Positions 35,653 through 45,954 of a DNA stretch of 64,000 nt are shown one piece after another. Under the pieces are notes generated by a model. It had not been told where the DNA came from, searched no databases, and worked only from the letters and a program-made list of their open reading frames with translations. A program made the translations under genes and the position numbers. The stretch comes from Marinobacter salexigens (GTDB lineage: Bacteria; Pseudomonadota; Gammaproteobacteria; Pseudomonadales; Oleiphilaceae): assembly GCF_018860765.1 (NCBI RefSeq), contig NZ_JAHKPV010000006.1:62001-126000 (forward strand). Direction: 5' to 3'. The first letter of the stretch is position 1; the number at the start of each line of letters is the position of its first letter.

Positions 35653-36136
35653 GATGATGGCCGTGGCTATGGCTGTGGCCGCCGTCGGCTTTTCCGGCCT
35701 GCGCATAAGCACCCGGTTCGGGATCGAAGGGTGCTGTATGGCGAACAAGCACAGCGCCTAACCTCTCAGCCAGTTCTTCAAGAACGTGGTCTGGCGGAAA
35801 GCGAATCCAGCTGCCCAACTCATCTTCACCTATGGCGAGGGAAACATGGCGATTACCCAGGTGGTAGCACAAACGTGCCAACGGTAGGCCGCCATGTATA
35901 CGAGCGGTTACCACGGGCTCTTCCGCAGCGCGGACGCGGATAACCTCGCCGGTTTTGGCTTGCAGCAGGTCGCCGTCGCGCAATACCGGGCCACGGTCCA
36001 GAAATAGGCCAACGTCCTGGCTGGTTTCTGTGGTGGCGCGTAACCGGCCCCGCATGCGCAGTTCGTAGGGCAAAGTGAGGTTGTCTAAAATTTCAGTGGT
36101 TTCCACATTGGTGATGCGTTTGATCAGTTCCAACAT
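35636..36136 (-). CDS. ureE: Urease accessory metallochaperone UreE
   Basis: A 166-residue protein starting at ATG 36136, preceded by GGAGAA at correct spacing; an upstream ATG at 36151 is five codons longer. The N-terminal peptide-binding domain (LPYELRMRGRLRATTETSQDVGLFLDRG) and C-terminal metal domain (RLCYHLGNRHVSLAI) are complete. The tail is His-rich (HSHSHGHHHAHSH), giving extra nickel sites. It delivers nickel to UreG and urease. Confidence 0.96.
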   Translation of the reverse strand: MLELIKRITNVETTEILDNLTLPYELRMRGRLRATTETSQDVGLFLDRGPVLRDGDLLQAKTGEVIRVRAAEEPVVTARIHGGLPLARLCYHLGNRHVSLAIGEDELGSWIRFPPDHVLEELAERLGAVLVRHTAPFDPEPGAYAQAGKADGGHSHSHGHHHAHSH

Positions 36137-36156
36137 AAGGTTCTCCGGCATCCAGC

Positions 36157-37860
36157 TCAGAATAAGTGGTAGCGTTGCGCCAGCGGCAGTTCGGAAGCTG
36201 GCTCACAGGTCAGTAGTTCGCCGTCTGCGTGCACTTCGTAGGTTTGCGGGTCTACGGTCAGGTGCGGGCAGGCATCGTTCAGTTTCATATCGCTCTTCCG
36301 CACTTGCCGCACGTTGGTGCAGGCAGAGAGGGGGCTGTCCAGACCAAGCTCTTTGCCAATACCGGCTTCCAGCGCAGCCTTGCTGACGAAGGTCAGGCGG
36401 GTGGCACTGGCGGCTTTACCAAAGGCACCAAACATGGGGCGATAGTGCACTGGCTGCGGCGTGGGAATCGACGCATTGGGATCGCCCATGGGCGCAGCGG
36501 CAATCATGCCTCCCTTGATGATGCAGGCGGGTTTCACGCCGAAGAATGCCGGGCTCCAGAGCACCAGATCCGCCAGCTTGCCCACTTCCACCGAACCCAC
36601 ATCGTGCGCGATGCCGTGGGTAATGGCGGAGTTGATGGTGTACTTGGCGATGTAGCGTTTAGCGCGGAAGTTGTCGGCACCCAGTTCTTCATCTTCCGGC
36701 AGCAGACCGCGCTGGGTTTTCATCTTGTGAGCCGTTTGCCAGGTGCGGCAGATCACCTCCCCTACCCGGCCCATGGCCTGTGAGTCGGAGGAGATCATGG
36801 AGATCACACCCATGTCGTGAAGAATATCTTCCGCCGCTATGGTTTCCCGGCGTATGCGGGAGTCGGCAAAGGCAACGTCTTCCGGAATGTTGGGATCCAG
36901 ATGGTGGCAAACCATCAACATGTCCAAATGCTCGTCGATGGTGTTCACCGTGTACGGGCGCGTGGGGTTGGTGGAAGACGGCAACACGTAGGGTTTGGAA
37001 CAGGCGGTGATGATATCCGGCGCGTGGCCACCACCCGCACCTTCGGTGTGGAAGGTGTGAATGCAACGCTCTTTGAACGCCGCCAGGGTGTCTTCCACAA
37101 AGCCGGATTCGTTCAATGTGTCGGTATGGATAGCAACCTGCACGTCGTACTTATCAGCCACAATCAGGCAGTTATCAATACTGGCCGGGGTGGTGCCCCA
37201 GTCTTCGTGCAATTTGAGGCCGATAGCGCCCGCTTTGATCTGCAGTTCCAGTGCCTCTGGCAGACTGGCGTTGCCTTTGCCCAGAAAGCCGATGTTCATG
37301 GGCAGACTGTCTACCGCCTGCAGCATTTTACCCATGTGCCAGGCACCGGGTGTGCAGGTGGTTGCGTTGGTGCCGGTTGCCGGGCCGGTGCCGCCACCCA
37401 GCATGGTGGTTATGCCGCTCATCAGGGCTTCTTCCACCTGCTGGGGGCAGATAAAGTGAATATGCGGGTCGATGCCACCAGCAGTGAGGATTTTGCCTTC
37501 GCCTGCGATGATTTCAGTGCCTGGGCCGATCACGATATCAACATCTGGCTGGGTGTCCGGGTTCCCGGATTTACCAATAGCGGCGATGCGTCCTTTCTGG
37601 ATGCCTACATCCGCTTTAACGATGCCCCACCAATCCAGAATCAGGGCGTTGGTGATCACCGTGTCCATCACTGCATCATCGGCACGCTGGCTCTGGCCCA
37701 TGCCATCGCGGATAACTTTACCGCCGCCGAATTTCACTTCGTCGCCGTAATGGGTGTGGTCTTTTTCGACTTCAATCCACAGTTCGGTATCGCCCAGCCT
37801 TACCCGGTCGCCAACGGTGGGGCCGTACATGTCGGCGTATGCCTGCCTTGTAATCTTCAT
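36157..37860 (-). CDS. ureC: Urease alpha subunit
   Basis: The 567-residue catalytic subunit. All active-site residues are visible: His133 and His135 (DPHIHF), the carbamylated Lys216 with His218 in GLKLHEDWG, His245 (AIHTDT), His271 ([13 protein letters not shown]), Asp359 (SSDSQAMGR), and the mobile-flap Cys318-His319 in MVCHHLDP. It hydrolyses urea to ammonia and carbamate at a dinickel centre. The start overlaps the end of ureB by 4 bp (ATGA), so the two are translationally coupled. Confidence 0.98.
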   Translation of the reverse strand: MKITRQAYADMYGPTVGDRVRLGDTELWIEVEKDHTHYGDEVKFGGGKVIRDGMGQSQRADDAVMDTVITNALILDWWGIVKADVGIQKGRIAAIGKSGNPDTQPDVDIVIGPGTEIIAGEGKILTAGGIDPHIHFICPQQVEEALMSGITTMLGGGTGPATGTNATTCTPGAWHMGKMLQAVDSLPMNIGFLGKGNASLPEALELQIKAGAIGLKLHEDWGTTPASIDNCLIVADKYDVQVAIHTDTLNESGFVEDTLAAFKERCIHTFHTEGAGGGHAPDIITACSKPYVLPSSTNPTRPYTVNTIDEHLDMLMVCHHLDPNIPEDVAFADSRIRRETIAAEDILHDMGVISMISSDSQAMGRVGEVICRTWQTAHKMKTQRGLLPEDEELGADNFRAKRYIAKYTINSAITHGIAHDVGSVEVGKLADLVLWSPAFFGVKPACIIKGGMIAAAPMGDPNASIPTPQPVHYRPMFGAFGKAASATRLTFVSKAALEAGIGKELGLDSPLSACTNVRQVRKSDMKLNDACPHLTVDPQTYEVHADGELLTCEPASELPLAQRYHLF

Positions 37861-38174
37861 TTCTGCGCCTCCAGTTTGCCCATCACGTCGCCCCGGAAGC
37901 CGTAAATCTCACGACCGCCAGCAAAGGGAATCAGGGTCACCTGCCGCGACTGACCCGGCTCAAAACGAATGGCCGTGCCCGCAGCGACATCCAGGCGGTA
38001 GCCCTTTGCTTTTTCGCGATCAAAAATCAGAGCAGGATTCGCCTCGGCGAAGTGGTAGTGAGAGCCGATCTGAACCGGGCGATCGCCAGTGTTGGCTACA
38101 TCCAGCGTGATTCGCGGTCGGCCAGCGCACAGTTCTATGTCGTCGTCTTTGAGTTGGTATTCGCCGGGAATCAT
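37857..38174 (-). CDS. ureB: Urease beta subunit
   Basis: A 105-residue subunit starting at ATG 38174 (MIPGEYQL), the normal UreB start; GAGCCAGCC precedes it. The pattern [22 protein letters not shown] and [26 protein letters not shown] motifs are typical. UreB forms the structural ring around the UreA-UreC trimer. It starts 10 bp after ureA. Confidence 0.97.
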   Translation of the reverse strand: MIPGEYQLKDDDIELCAGRPRITLDVANTGDRPVQIGSHYHFAEANPALIFDREKAKGYRLDVAAGTAIRFEPGQSRQVTLIPFAGGREIYGFRGDVMGKLEAQK

Positions 38175-38184
38175 GGCTGGCTCC

Positions 38185-38487
38185 TCAAACAATCGGGTTG
38201 TGGACGGTGACAAGCTTGGTGCCGTCCGGGAAGGTGGCTTCCACCTGCACTTCCGGGATCATGTCGGCGATGCCATCCATGACGTCTTCGCGGGTAAGAA
38301 TGTCCGCGCCGCTACTCATCAACTCCGCGACGGACCGCCCCGCTCTGGCACCCTCCATGATTTCAGCGCTGATCAGGGCGATGGCTTCGGGGTAATTCAG
38401 TTTGAGGCCGCGGGCTTTGCGGCGCTCGGCTAGCAGTGCTGCGGTAAATAGCAGCAGCTTGTCTTTATCTCTAGGTGTCAGTTCCAT
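38185..38487 (-). CDS. ureA: Urease gamma subunit
   Basis: A 100-residue subunit with the full UreA pattern [40 protein letters not shown] and the C-terminal [22 protein letters not shown]. It is the first structural gene; a 172-bp spacer containing a hairpin repeat separates it from ureD upstream. Confidence 0.97.
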   Translation of the reverse strand: MELTPRDKDKLLLFTAALLAERRKARGLKLNYPEAIALISAEIMEGARAGRSVAELMSSGADILTREDVMDGIADMIPEVQVEATFPDGTKLVTVHNPIV

Positions 38488-38554
38488 TTTGTTCTCCGTT
38501 TAACTCGTATTTCTTAGCAGGCCGATACCAAATGCTTATGAACAGAGCGGGGCA

Positions 38555-38632
38555 AACCGTCCGGGGATGTCAAAAACAGGGGTGTTTTTGTCAAGCGTAC
38601 AGGGACGTATTCACAGCGTGCCCCGAACGGTT
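38555..38632. repeat. Structured hairpin repeat, copy B
   Basis: Between ureD and ureA, in reverse orientation to copy A. The outer stem is AACCGTCCGGGG (38555-38566) with CCCCGAACGGTT (38621-38632), one G-U wobble. The conserved spacer reads, on the minus strand, ACGCTGTGAATAC then CCCTGTACGCTTGA. The inner hairpin is CAAAAACA-GGGG-TGTTTTTG. Stem sequences differ from copy A in a compensating way while the spacer is nearly identical. Confidence 0.8.
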
Positions 38633-38659
38633 CCTCCCGACCTGTTCCAACTGCCAAGG

Positions 38660-39583
38660 TCAGGTCAGCCATATTCGAGGCACCATGGCCTGCTGGCCGG
38701 TTAATCTTGGCCTCAGCAGCTCCCAGACTTGCTGGCACAGCGCCCAAGCTTCGTTTCTCTCCTGCCCTAGGTAGCGCAGCAGCACTACGCCACGGCGGCG
38801 GGTGACAGCCCAGCGATGGTTGGCGGGCAGGATTTCTCTGAGTTCTTCTAGGGCAGCGGCTTCGTCTTCAAGGCCGACCACCCAGAGGGTTGCCTGTACG
38901 GTAGCGCCGCCCTGACCCCAGTGGCCTTTGAAGCGGGGGTGCGCGGGATCCATCAACTGGCGTTCGAGCCACAGAGGGCGACCGTTCATTAGCAGGCGAA
39001 AACGCTGTTCCAGATGGCCGGAGACAAACGGCAGATTGCTGGCTGGCCGGCCAAGGGCGAGAATTTCCCAGCCGATACACTTTGCGCCGGTTTCCAATTC
39101 GATGGTGGTGCTCTGCTCACCTTTGGAGCCGTCAAAGGCGAGCGTCTCCTGAGGTAGGTATTCGAGGATGCCGTTGTTAGCAACCTGCAAGCGGGTGTGC
39201 TGGCCCCAGCCAACTCCATGGCTGTCAGCCTTGTAGAGTTTTGCCGCTGCGGGCGTAGTCAGTAGCACGTGTGCACTCTTACCCACCGATGCATCAATAC
39301 GAAGCTCATCGCCACTCACCAGCCCGCCCGGTGGGTGCAACAGGTACACGTGGCAGCAGCCATTACGCCCTTCCGGATAAAACGGTCGCTGCACTCTGAG
39401 AGGGCCGTGATGTTTTCGGTGTACCAAGCGGGTAACGCGTTTAGCACCGTCTCTATTCTCTGCGTCTTCTTTCGCCTCAAAACAGAGCGATAAACGGGCA
39501 GCCCATCGGCGCTCAGAATCGAAGCGGTGTCCCGAGCCCTGGTCTAGCTGGTGGAAATAGTCTGCCCGCTGAAAAGCTGTCAT
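38660..39583 (-). CDS. ureD: Urease accessory protein UreD
   Basis: A 307-residue protein with the UreD pattern: RLSLCFEAKEDAENRDGAKR, LVHRKHHGPLRVQRPFYPEG, YLLHPPGGLVSGDELRI, AHVLLTTPAAAKLYKAD and EYLPQETLAFDGS. UreD is the scaffold that recruits UreF and UreG to apo-urease for nickel loading. It is the first gene of the operon and lies about 80 bp downstream of a sigma-54-type promoter. Confidence 0.96.
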   Translation of the reverse strand: MTAFQRADYFHQLDQGSGHRFDSERRWAARLSLCFEAKEDAENRDGAKRVTRLVHRKHHGPLRVQRPFYPEGRNGCCHVYLLHPPGGLVSGDELRIDASVGKSAHVLLTTPAAAKLYKADSHGVGWGQHTRLQVANNGILEYLPQETLAFDGSKGEQSTTIELETGAKCIGWEILALGRPASNLPFVSGHLEQRFRLLMNGRPLWLERQLMDPAHPRFKGHWGQGGATVQATLWVVGLEDEAAALEELREILPANHRWAVTRRRGVVLLRYLGQERNEAWALCQQVWELLRPRLTGQQAMVPRIWLT

Positions 39584-39663
39584 ACCGTGAGATGCTTTTG
39601 ATGAGTTGGTCGGTCAGGCCGGATAGCATCCGGGCGCAGTTCGTCAATAACGCAACCACTTTC

Positions 39664-39679
39664 AGCACGAGCCGTTCCA
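39664..39679 (-). promoter_or_regulatory. Sigma-54 (RpoN) promoter for the urease operon
   Basis: The minus strand reads TGGAACGGCTCGTGCT. Compared with the consensus TGGCACGN4TTGCW it has the invariant GG and GC exactly 10 bases apart and differs at two positions only. It is 81 bp upstream of the ureD start. Urease operons controlled by nitrogen through NtrC and RpoN are well known, so the site makes sense. About 90 bp further up there is only a weak NtrC-like half-site (GGTGCA). Confidence 0.62.
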
Positions 39680-39831
39680 GAACCTAAATTACTCAATCTT
39701 CTCAAACGGTTAGAATTAAAAAACGAATAAATAAAAGCTACAAACAAAAAGCGAGGAGCCAAAAGCGTGCACCCTAAAGCATGGCGCTCAGTTTTGGTGC
39801 AATCTGGTTTGGGGGGAATGCCGTGGCTTGG

Positions 39832-42800
39832 TTAAGATCGCCCTGCATTTATCGCTTCATCGTAGGGCAGCGGTCGGGCAAACAGGTAACCTTGGGCCTG
39901 ATCACAACCGCGGTCATAGAGCAGCACGAGTTGCTCCTCGGTTTCCACGCCCTCCGCAACAACCTTAAGTTCTAGCGCATGAGCCATGGCGATAATGGTA
40001 TTCACAATGACTCTACTGCCCGAATCTGTTGTTACCTCTGCGATGAAGGATTTGTCGATCTTGAGGGTATCTATGGGGAAGCGCTTGAGATAACTCAGGC
40101 TTGAGTATCCCGTACCAAAATCATCCAGAGAAATGCTCAAGCCCAAGCCTGCCAACTCTGTCATTGTCTCTATTGCAGATTCAACGTCGTATAGCAGAGC
40201 GCTTTCGGTGATCTCCAGTTCCAGGTTAGCCGGTTGCATGCCGGTTTCTTTCAGGATCTGTTGAATAACGCCAACGAGGTTTTTCTGGTGAAATTGGCGG
40301 GCGGAGAGATTCACAGCCATTTTTAGTCCGGGGCCGGCGGCTCCCTGACGACAGGCTTCGCGCAACACCCATTCACCGATTGGAACGATGAGCCCTGTTT
40401 TTTCTGCCAAAGGGATAAAGCGGTCTGGCGCTATCATACCCTCCGTCGGGTGTTGCCAACGCAAAAGGGCTTCCAGACCCACAACTTGCCCAGAGGCAAT
40501 CTCGATCTGTTGTTGATAATGCAGCTGGAACTGGTTCTCACGCAGCGCATGCCGCAAAGAGGTTTCCAAGGCAAGACCATCACCGCGCGTATCATCGCTC
40601 ACAGGGTCGAAGTGCTGATAGTCATTGCCACCCTGTGCTTTAATAGTTGCCATAGCACTTCGGGCACTGTTGATCACCGCATCCATGTTCTTCCCGCTAC
40701 GCGGGTATTCTGCAATGCCCATGCTGCATGAGACAAAGAGCTCGCGACCGTCTTTCATCACGATAACTGAGTGCAACTCACCCACTATATTTTTCGCGAT
40801 ATCCGATACTTCTGCGGCTCTCTGGCCTGGAAGCAATACGATAAACTCATCGCCTCCCCAGCGGGATATGGTGTCGCCCTTGCCGATACAATAGCCTATC
40901 CGTTTCGCCACTTCCCTAAGCACATCATCACCACCAGCGTGCCCCAAGCTGTCGTTGATCTGTTTAAAGCGGTCTATGTTTACATACAAAATGCAAAGGA
41001 CGCCTTGCTGGCTATCAGCCTGAAACAACGCTTGCTGCAACCGGTCGGCCAGCAACAATCGATTCGGAAGCGCCGTCACACTGTCGAAGTGCGTCAGATA
41101 CTCCAGCTGTCGACTTTTTTCCAAGTTGTCGATCGCAAATGCGATATCACCCGCAACCTCATGAAGCAGTTTCATTTCTACTTCATCAAACGAAAACGGC
41201 TCATCCCGATAAAGCACTAACGCTATGCCTTGAGCACTGTCCCCCGCTGTCAACGGAAAGGCCCCAAGCGCTCGCACACCATGGCCAGCCAAGCCTTCAC
41301 AATCCACGCTGTCACACCGCTCTGCTAAATCACTACGAATAACGACCCGGTGGTTGTTCAAACACTCACGAACGGTATTAATCTCAAAGTTAGACAAGCG
41401 CCGATCCTGTAGCCGTTCTTCGGTAGCGTAGGCATACAGAATGTCGCATCTACCCGTTTCTTTGTCTTGCTGCACGATCAGCGCTGCTGGTAAGTCACCC
41501 TCTTCCACGGTGATTCGTGTGGCCTCTTCATATAGCGCTTCGCAGCTTTCGACACGCACAATCAGTGTATTAATTCCGCTAAGAACTTTGTGGATGCGGT
41601 TCAATCGCAAGATTTTACGCTTGGCCTCCACACGCTCAGTAATATCCACAATCGCAGCCAATACATGACGCCCACCGGCGGTTTGCACAGGGTTCAATGC
41701 GATTTCGGCCGGAAACTCCGTTCCATCCAGACGCAAAGCAAACAGGTCTCGGCCAGCCCCCATCATTCGCTGCTCAGGGTTGCGCTGGTAGTCATTGCGA
41801 TACCCTACATGGCCCTGGCGAGCCCTGTCAGGAACCAACTGCTCTACCGACTGACCCAATAGCTGGCCTGCTGGGTAGCGGAACAAAGAATGCGCGAGTC
41901 GGTTGGCCATTTGTATGGTGCCACTGTCGTCGATCATGACCGTGGCAACAGGAGATGAGTCTATCGTTGTGCGGAATCGTTCCTCTTCGCGGTTCAGGGC
42001 ATCCGCCCCACGCCAACCAACAAAACCAAGCACCAAAATGCTAGCGAGACTGCTCAATGCGAAACCGAATGCGGTCGAATAATATTCCGCCATCACACCC
42101 TGCATACTCAGCCAACCAGTTAGCACCGGTGTTACGATAATGAAAGGCATTAGTCGACGCAGGGTGCGCCCGCCGATGTATGAACTTGCTGCGGACCTCA
42201 TAAGGCTTTCATCAGGCCGTGCAAAGAGCATGCAGGCACCGCAGAGCACTAACAGCAAAGACGTGTGCAGCGCCATGGTGGAGAAAACAACCAGCTTGAA
42301 CTTGTGCACACCGAACGCATAACCAATGAGTGCTGAGCCACTGAACAAGATTACTAGCAAGGCAAGCGCCTGCAGAGCCAGCGCTGCATAGCGAGCCGTA
42401 AGCACTGTGGCCAGCCAGCCAGCACCTATCACACTGAAGCACAATGCGGTGGCGGCCGACATGCGCCCCGGCCATTCTTCGGGTGGCGTTTCAGGGTCTT
42501 CAACCACGAGCTCATCGATGCCCAGTTGCCAGCCTATTCCATATTCGAGAAGCGTCATCCCCGATATTAAGAGTATGAAAACAGCCAGAAAGGCGACGAC
42601 GGGATCTTGGCCCGCGGCCCTGACAGGCATCGATATTCGCTGAAGAATAAGGCCACAGATGAGAAAGCAAAGTGCCGTATTGAACTTCATGGATTGGAAG
42701 GCTGGCAGTAGGCGTTTTCCTGCCTCAATATCGAAAACCCACGACAAAATAACCAGAGCAGCGACGGTGATAACTAACCAGCCAATCCAGCGAATGATCC

Positions 42801-42861
42801 GTTTGTAGTTTTCTTGCGAACTCGGAACATTCGTATTTTGCGAGCAACTGACGCCATTCAT
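39832..42861 (-). CDS. Membrane-anchored PAS-GAF-GGDEF-EAL c-di-GMP protein
   Basis: A 1009-residue protein starting at ATG 42861 (GGAAGG seven bases upstream). The N-terminal 290 residues contain about seven to eight hydrophobic spans, a MASE-like sensory membrane region. Then come PAS (about 300-420, [16 protein letters not shown]), GAF (about 430-590), GGDEF with intact GGDEF at 669-673, and EAL with EAL at 797-799 and DDFGTGYSS. Both enzyme signatures are intact. The multi-span input suggests sensing of a membrane or small-molecule signal. Confidence 0.92.
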   Translation of the reverse strand: MNGVSCSQNTNVPSSQENYKRIIRWIGWLVITVAALVILSWVFDIEAGKRLLPAFQSMKFNTALCFLICGLILQRISMPVRAAGQDPVVAFLAVFILLISGMTLLEYGIGWQLGIDELVVEDPETPPEEWPGRMSAATALCFSVIGAGWLATVLTARYAALALQALALLVILFSGSALIGYAFGVHKFKLVVFSTMALHTSLLLVLCGACMLFARPDESLMRSAASSYIGGRTLRRLMPFIIVTPVLTGWLSMQGVMAEYYSTAFGFALSSLASILVLGFVGWRGADALNREEERFRTTIDSSPVATVMIDDSGTIQMANRLAHSLFRYPAGQLLGQSVEQLVPDRARQGHVGYRNDYQRNPEQRMMGAGRDLFALRLDGTEFPAEIALNPVQTAGGRHVLAAIVDITERVEAKRKILRLNRIHKVLSGINTLIVRVESCEALYEEATRITVEEGDLPAALIVQQDKETGRCDILYAYATEERLQDRRLSNFEINTVRECLNNHRVVIRSDLAERCDSVDCEGLAGHGVRALGAFPLTAGDSAQGIALVLYRDEPFSFDEVEMKLLHEVAGDIAFAIDNLEKSRQLEYLTHFDSVTALPNRLLLADRLQQALFQADSQQGVLCILYVNIDRFKQINDSLGHAGGDDVLREVAKRIGYCIGKGDTISRWGGDEFIVLLPGQRAAEVSDIAKNIVGELHSVIVMKDGRELFVSCSMGIAEYPRSGKNMDAVINSARSAMATIKAQGGNDYQHFDPVSDDTRGDGLALETSLRHALRENQFQLHYQQQIEIASGQVVGLEALLRWQHPTEGMIAPDRFIPLAEKTGLIVPIGEWVLREACRQGAAGPGLKMAVNLSARQFHQKNLVGVIQQILKETGMQPANLELEITESALLYDVESAIETMTELAGLGLSISLDDFGTGYSSLSYLKRFPIDTLKIDKSFIAEVTTDSGSRVIVNTIIAMAHALELKVVAEGVETEEQLVLLYDRGCDQAQGYLFARPLPYDEAINAGRS

Positions 42862-43121
42862 GGTGCCCTTCCTTATTGCACTCCCTGAAATGAATCCTGT
42901 GCGTTGGTTCCGGCAGATATCTGTCACTTCAACATAGGCGGTATAGTTGAAAGATGAAAGCTGGCGCACTGTTTTATTCGGCTGAAAAAGCTGTGATTGG
43001 GATAGCCTTCTCTCCAATCGATTTTCTGTTTGAAATCCACTAAGCTCAGCGTTCGTTCTTTATCTTTAGCGTAGGCACGCTCATCAAAAGCGCTACCGCC
43101 TGATTTACCAAGGAAATTACA

Positions 43122-44117
43122 ATGACAAAACTCACTTTGAATACGCTTACCCTGAGCCTATCTCTGGCTCTAGCCAGCACCGCTTTTGCTTCCGACTTTA
43201 CCGACATGGATCCGGTCACTCTGCGCTTGGCACACGTGGTCAACGAGCAGGATGGATTTCATATTGCTGCTGTAAAGTTTCAGGACTTGGTTGCAGAGCG
43301 CACCGAAGGTGCTGTGAGCATTGAGCTTTACCCTAACGCTTCACTGGGTGATGAACGCACTCTGTTGGAAGGCATGCAGATCGGCACCGTTGATATGGGC
43401 GTGATCACCAATGGCCCGGTCGCTAACTTTGTTGAAGAAATGGCGGTTTTCGAGCTTCCGTTTTTGTTTCCTTCACCGCAAGCCGCTTACGATGTGCTTG
43501 ATGGGCCCATCGGCAAGGAACTCCTGAATAAGCTCTCTGATGTTAACCTGAAAGGTTTGGCCTATGCCGAGCGTGGTTTTCGAAACCTGACGAACAGCGA
43601 GCGCGCGGTCAACAAGCCGGAAGACATGGACGGCCTACGCATTCGTGTGATGGAAAACCCGGTGTATGTGGATACTTTCCGCGCGCTGGGCGCCAACGCT
43701 ATTCCTATGGCATGGACAGAAGCTTTGACCGCAATGCAACAAGGCACCATTGATGGGCAGGAAAACCCGGTGAACGTGGTTCACTCCTTCAAGCTCAACG
43801 AGACTCAGAACCACATGACTCTTTCGCGCCACACATACGCCCCTGCCATTTTTGTTATGGGCATGCCAGCTTGGAATAAGCTACCCGAAGCTGCTCAAGA
43901 TGTGCTAGCTCAGGCCGCTCAAGAGGCCGCCGAGCATGAGCGCAAAGTAAACGCCGAAATGGCGTCTAAGCAGCTGGCCGAGCTGACCGAAGCCGGTATG
44001 CAGATCAACGACAATCCGGATATTGCAGCCTTTCAATCGGCAGTGGCTCCGGTGTATGAAAAGTACGGCAAGCAGTTCGGTGATTACCTGCCACGTATTC
44101 AGAAGGCTCTAAAGTAA
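43122..44117 (+). CDS. dctP: TRAP transporter substrate-binding protein DctP
   Basis: A 331-residue periplasmic binding protein with a signal peptide ending STAFAS. DctP family marks: LRLAHVVNEQDGFHIAAVKF, the arginine of GLRIRVMENPVYVDTFRALGANAIPMAWTEALTAMQQGTIDGQENP, which clamps the substrate carboxylate, and a long C-terminal helix. It should bind a C4-dicarboxylate or similar organic acid. It is first in a tight dctPQM operon; the following dctQ starts at the very next base. Confidence 0.93.
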   Translation: MTKLTLNTLTLSLSLALASTAFASDFTDMDPVTLRLAHVVNEQDGFHIAAVKFQDLVAERTEGAVSIELYPNASLGDERTLLEGMQIGTVDMGVITNGPVANFVEEMAVFELPFLFPSPQAAYDVLDGPIGKELLNKLSDVNLKGLAYAERGFRNLTNSERAVNKPEDMDGLRIRVMENPVYVDTFRALGANAIPMAWTEALTAMQQGTIDGQENPVNVVHSFKLNETQNHMTLSRHTYAPAIFVMGMPAWNKLPEAAQDVLAQAAQEAAEHERKVNAEMASKQLAELTEAGMQINDNPDIAAFQSAVAPVYEKYGKQFGDYLPRIQKALK

Positions 44118-44636
44118 GTGACAGAAGCAACTCGATCGCTGCTAACGTTGTTGAAGCGAGTTGAGCACGGGCTGGATGCACTACTCCAGCCCGTGGTCTT
44201 TGCAACCATGGCGGCGCTGATTGGGGTGATTACCCTGCAGATTGTGTCCCGGGTGTTATTCAGCGCGGTCGGCTGGACCGAAGAAGTCAGCCGCTTTTTA
44301 CTGGTATGGATTACCTTTTTAGCCAGCACTTTGGCCTTTCAACGCGGCAGGCACATTGCCGTGACATTTGCGGTAGATGCCCTGCCGGTTCAGCTTAGAA
44401 AAGGCGCACGCATCCTCGCCACACTGGCTGTACTGGCCTTTCTGATAGCACTTGTGGTGATTGGCTATCGCTATATGCAGGTACAAAGCTATCAAAAATC
44501 TGCCTCATTGCGGCTTTCCATGACTTACGTTTACGCCGTGATCCCGCTTAGCGCCGCCATAATGTGCTGGTATGCCTTGGTGGACTTGGTAGAGCTGATC
44601 GTGAAAGGCGAACGTGTTGGGGAGTCCGCGCAATGA
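44118..44636 (+). CDS. dctQ: TRAP transporter small membrane subunit DctQ
   Basis: A 172-residue four-span protein with GTG start at 44118, immediately after the dctP stop codon. The DctQ signature is TEEVSRFLLVWITFLASTLAFQRGRHI. The subunit couples the binding protein to the large permease. The last four bases overlap the dctM start (ATGA). Confidence 0.93.
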   Translation: MTEATRSLLTLLKRVEHGLDALLQPVVFATMAALIGVITLQIVSRVLFSAVGWTEEVSRFLLVWITFLASTLAFQRGRHIAVTFAVDALPVQLRKGARILATLAVLAFLIALVVIGYRYMQVQSYQKSASLRLSMTYVYAVIPLSAAIMCWYALVDLVELIVKGERVGESAQ

Positions 44637-45895
44637 CATTGCTTCTATTTGGGCTATTTTTTGCGCTCATGCTATTTGGTGTGCCAATTGCTTTGGCGAT
44701 AGGTGCCAGCACCATGGTTGCACTGAGTCAGGCTGACGTGCCGCTGATGGTCGTCACTCAGCAAATGTTTCAAGGCATTAACTCGTTCGCCCTGGTAGCC
44801 ATTCCCATGTTCATCCTTGCCGGCGACCTGATGGCCCAAGGCAAGGTTAGCGAGAGGCTGGTTAATTTTGCTGATTCTCTCTTCGGCTTTTTGCGTGGAG
44901 GCTTGTCGTTAGTATCCGTGATGGCAGGGATGTTTTTTGCCGCGATCTCAGGCTCCGGGGCAGCAACTACCGCCGCAGTAGGTTCAAGCCTGGTGCCGGA
45001 ATTACGCAAGAAAGGTTATGACCCGGCGTCTGCCGCGAGCCTGATTGCTGCAAGTGGCACCCTTGGGGTGGTCATTCCGCCTTCCGTGCCCATGATTATC
45101 TATGCCGTCATTGCTCAGCAGTCGGTAACTGAGTTGTTCTTGAACGGCTTTTTGCCTGGGCTGGCCATGGGGCTGGGGCTAATGGCCATTGCTATCACTC
45201 AGGCTTACAAACGCCAATATCCCAAAGGCACTCCTCTCTCGCTGCGCACCATTTGGCGCACACTCAAAAGCGCGAGCTGGGGGCTAATGACCCCAGTCAT
45301 CATTCTGGGCGGCATATTTTCAGGCATTTTCACACCCAGCGAGGCGGCAGTGGTGGCCGTCAACTACGCGCTGTTGGTCTCTCTGTTCATCTATCGTGAT
45401 CTCAAACTGAAAGACGTATATCGCATTCTGATTCGCTCAGCCATTACCACCTCAGTGATCATGTTGGTAATCGCCACTTCCGCGGTGCTGAGCTGGACGC
45501 TTTCCAGCTGGCAGGTGCCTGGCGCCATTGCTCAAGCCGTGTTATCTATCTCCACTAACCCCTACATCATCATGCTGTTAGTAGTAGGAATAATTTTGCT
45601 TACTGGTGTGTTCATTGAAACCGCCAGCGCTTTGATAATCCTCACACCTGTATTGCTACCGCTGGTACTTCAGCTGGGCATCGACCCTATTCATTTCGGG
45701 ATCGTCATCGTTGTGGGCTTAGCAATCGGCATGATCACCCCGCCCGTGGCCATCAACCTTTACGTAGCTTCTTCAATCACGCAACTGCCACTGGAACGCA
45801 TCACTCGCGCAATTATTCCCTACTTGCTTACCTTGGTCAGTGTGCTTCTATTGATTGTGTATGTTCCAATTTTGATCGGTTGGTCCGGAAACTAA
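44633..45895 (+). CDS. dctM: TRAP transporter large permease DctM
   Basis: A 420-residue protein with about 12 spans, start at ATG 44633 overlapping the dctQ stop. The DctM signatures are visible: GVPIALAIGAS, MFFAAISGSGAATTAAVGSSLVPELRKKGYDPASAASLIAASGTLGVVIPPSVPMIIYAV and GMITPPVAINLYVASSIT. With DctPQ it forms a sodium-coupled organic acid uptake system. Confidence 0.95.
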   Translation: MTLLLFGLFFALMLFGVPIALAIGASTMVALSQADVPLMVVTQQMFQGINSFALVAIPMFILAGDLMAQGKVSERLVNFADSLFGFLRGGLSLVSVMAGMFFAAISGSGAATTAAVGSSLVPELRKKGYDPASAASLIAASGTLGVVIPPSVPMIIYAVIAQQSVTELFLNGFLPGLAMGLGLMAIAITQAYKRQYPKGTPLSLRTIWRTLKSASWGLMTPVIILGGIFSGIFTPSEAAVVAVNYALLVSLFIYRDLKLKDVYRILIRSAITTSVIMLVIATSAVLSWTLSSWQVPGAIAQAVLSISTNPYIIMLLVVGIILLTGVFIETASALIILTPVLLPLVLQLGIDPIHFGIVIVVGLAIGMITPPVAINLYVASSITQLPLERITRAIIPYLLTLVSVLLLIVYVPILIGWSGN

Positions 45896-45954
45896 ACTCC
45901 GGCCACCCAATTATTCCCTTACTAACTCATCCAACGAACTCCAAGGAATTTAAA

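Noticed and set aside
36817..37905. Long open frame (362 codons) on the plus strand opposite ureC/ureB
   Set aside because: It is the mirror of the highly conserved urease genes, has no family similarity and an amino-acid make-up (Gly, Val, Phe, His) typical of antisense frames.
39740..39800. NtrC binding sites upstream of the sigma-54 promoter
   Set aside because: GCGCC and GGTGC half-sites are present but nine bases apart instead of about five, so the match is too weak to annotate.
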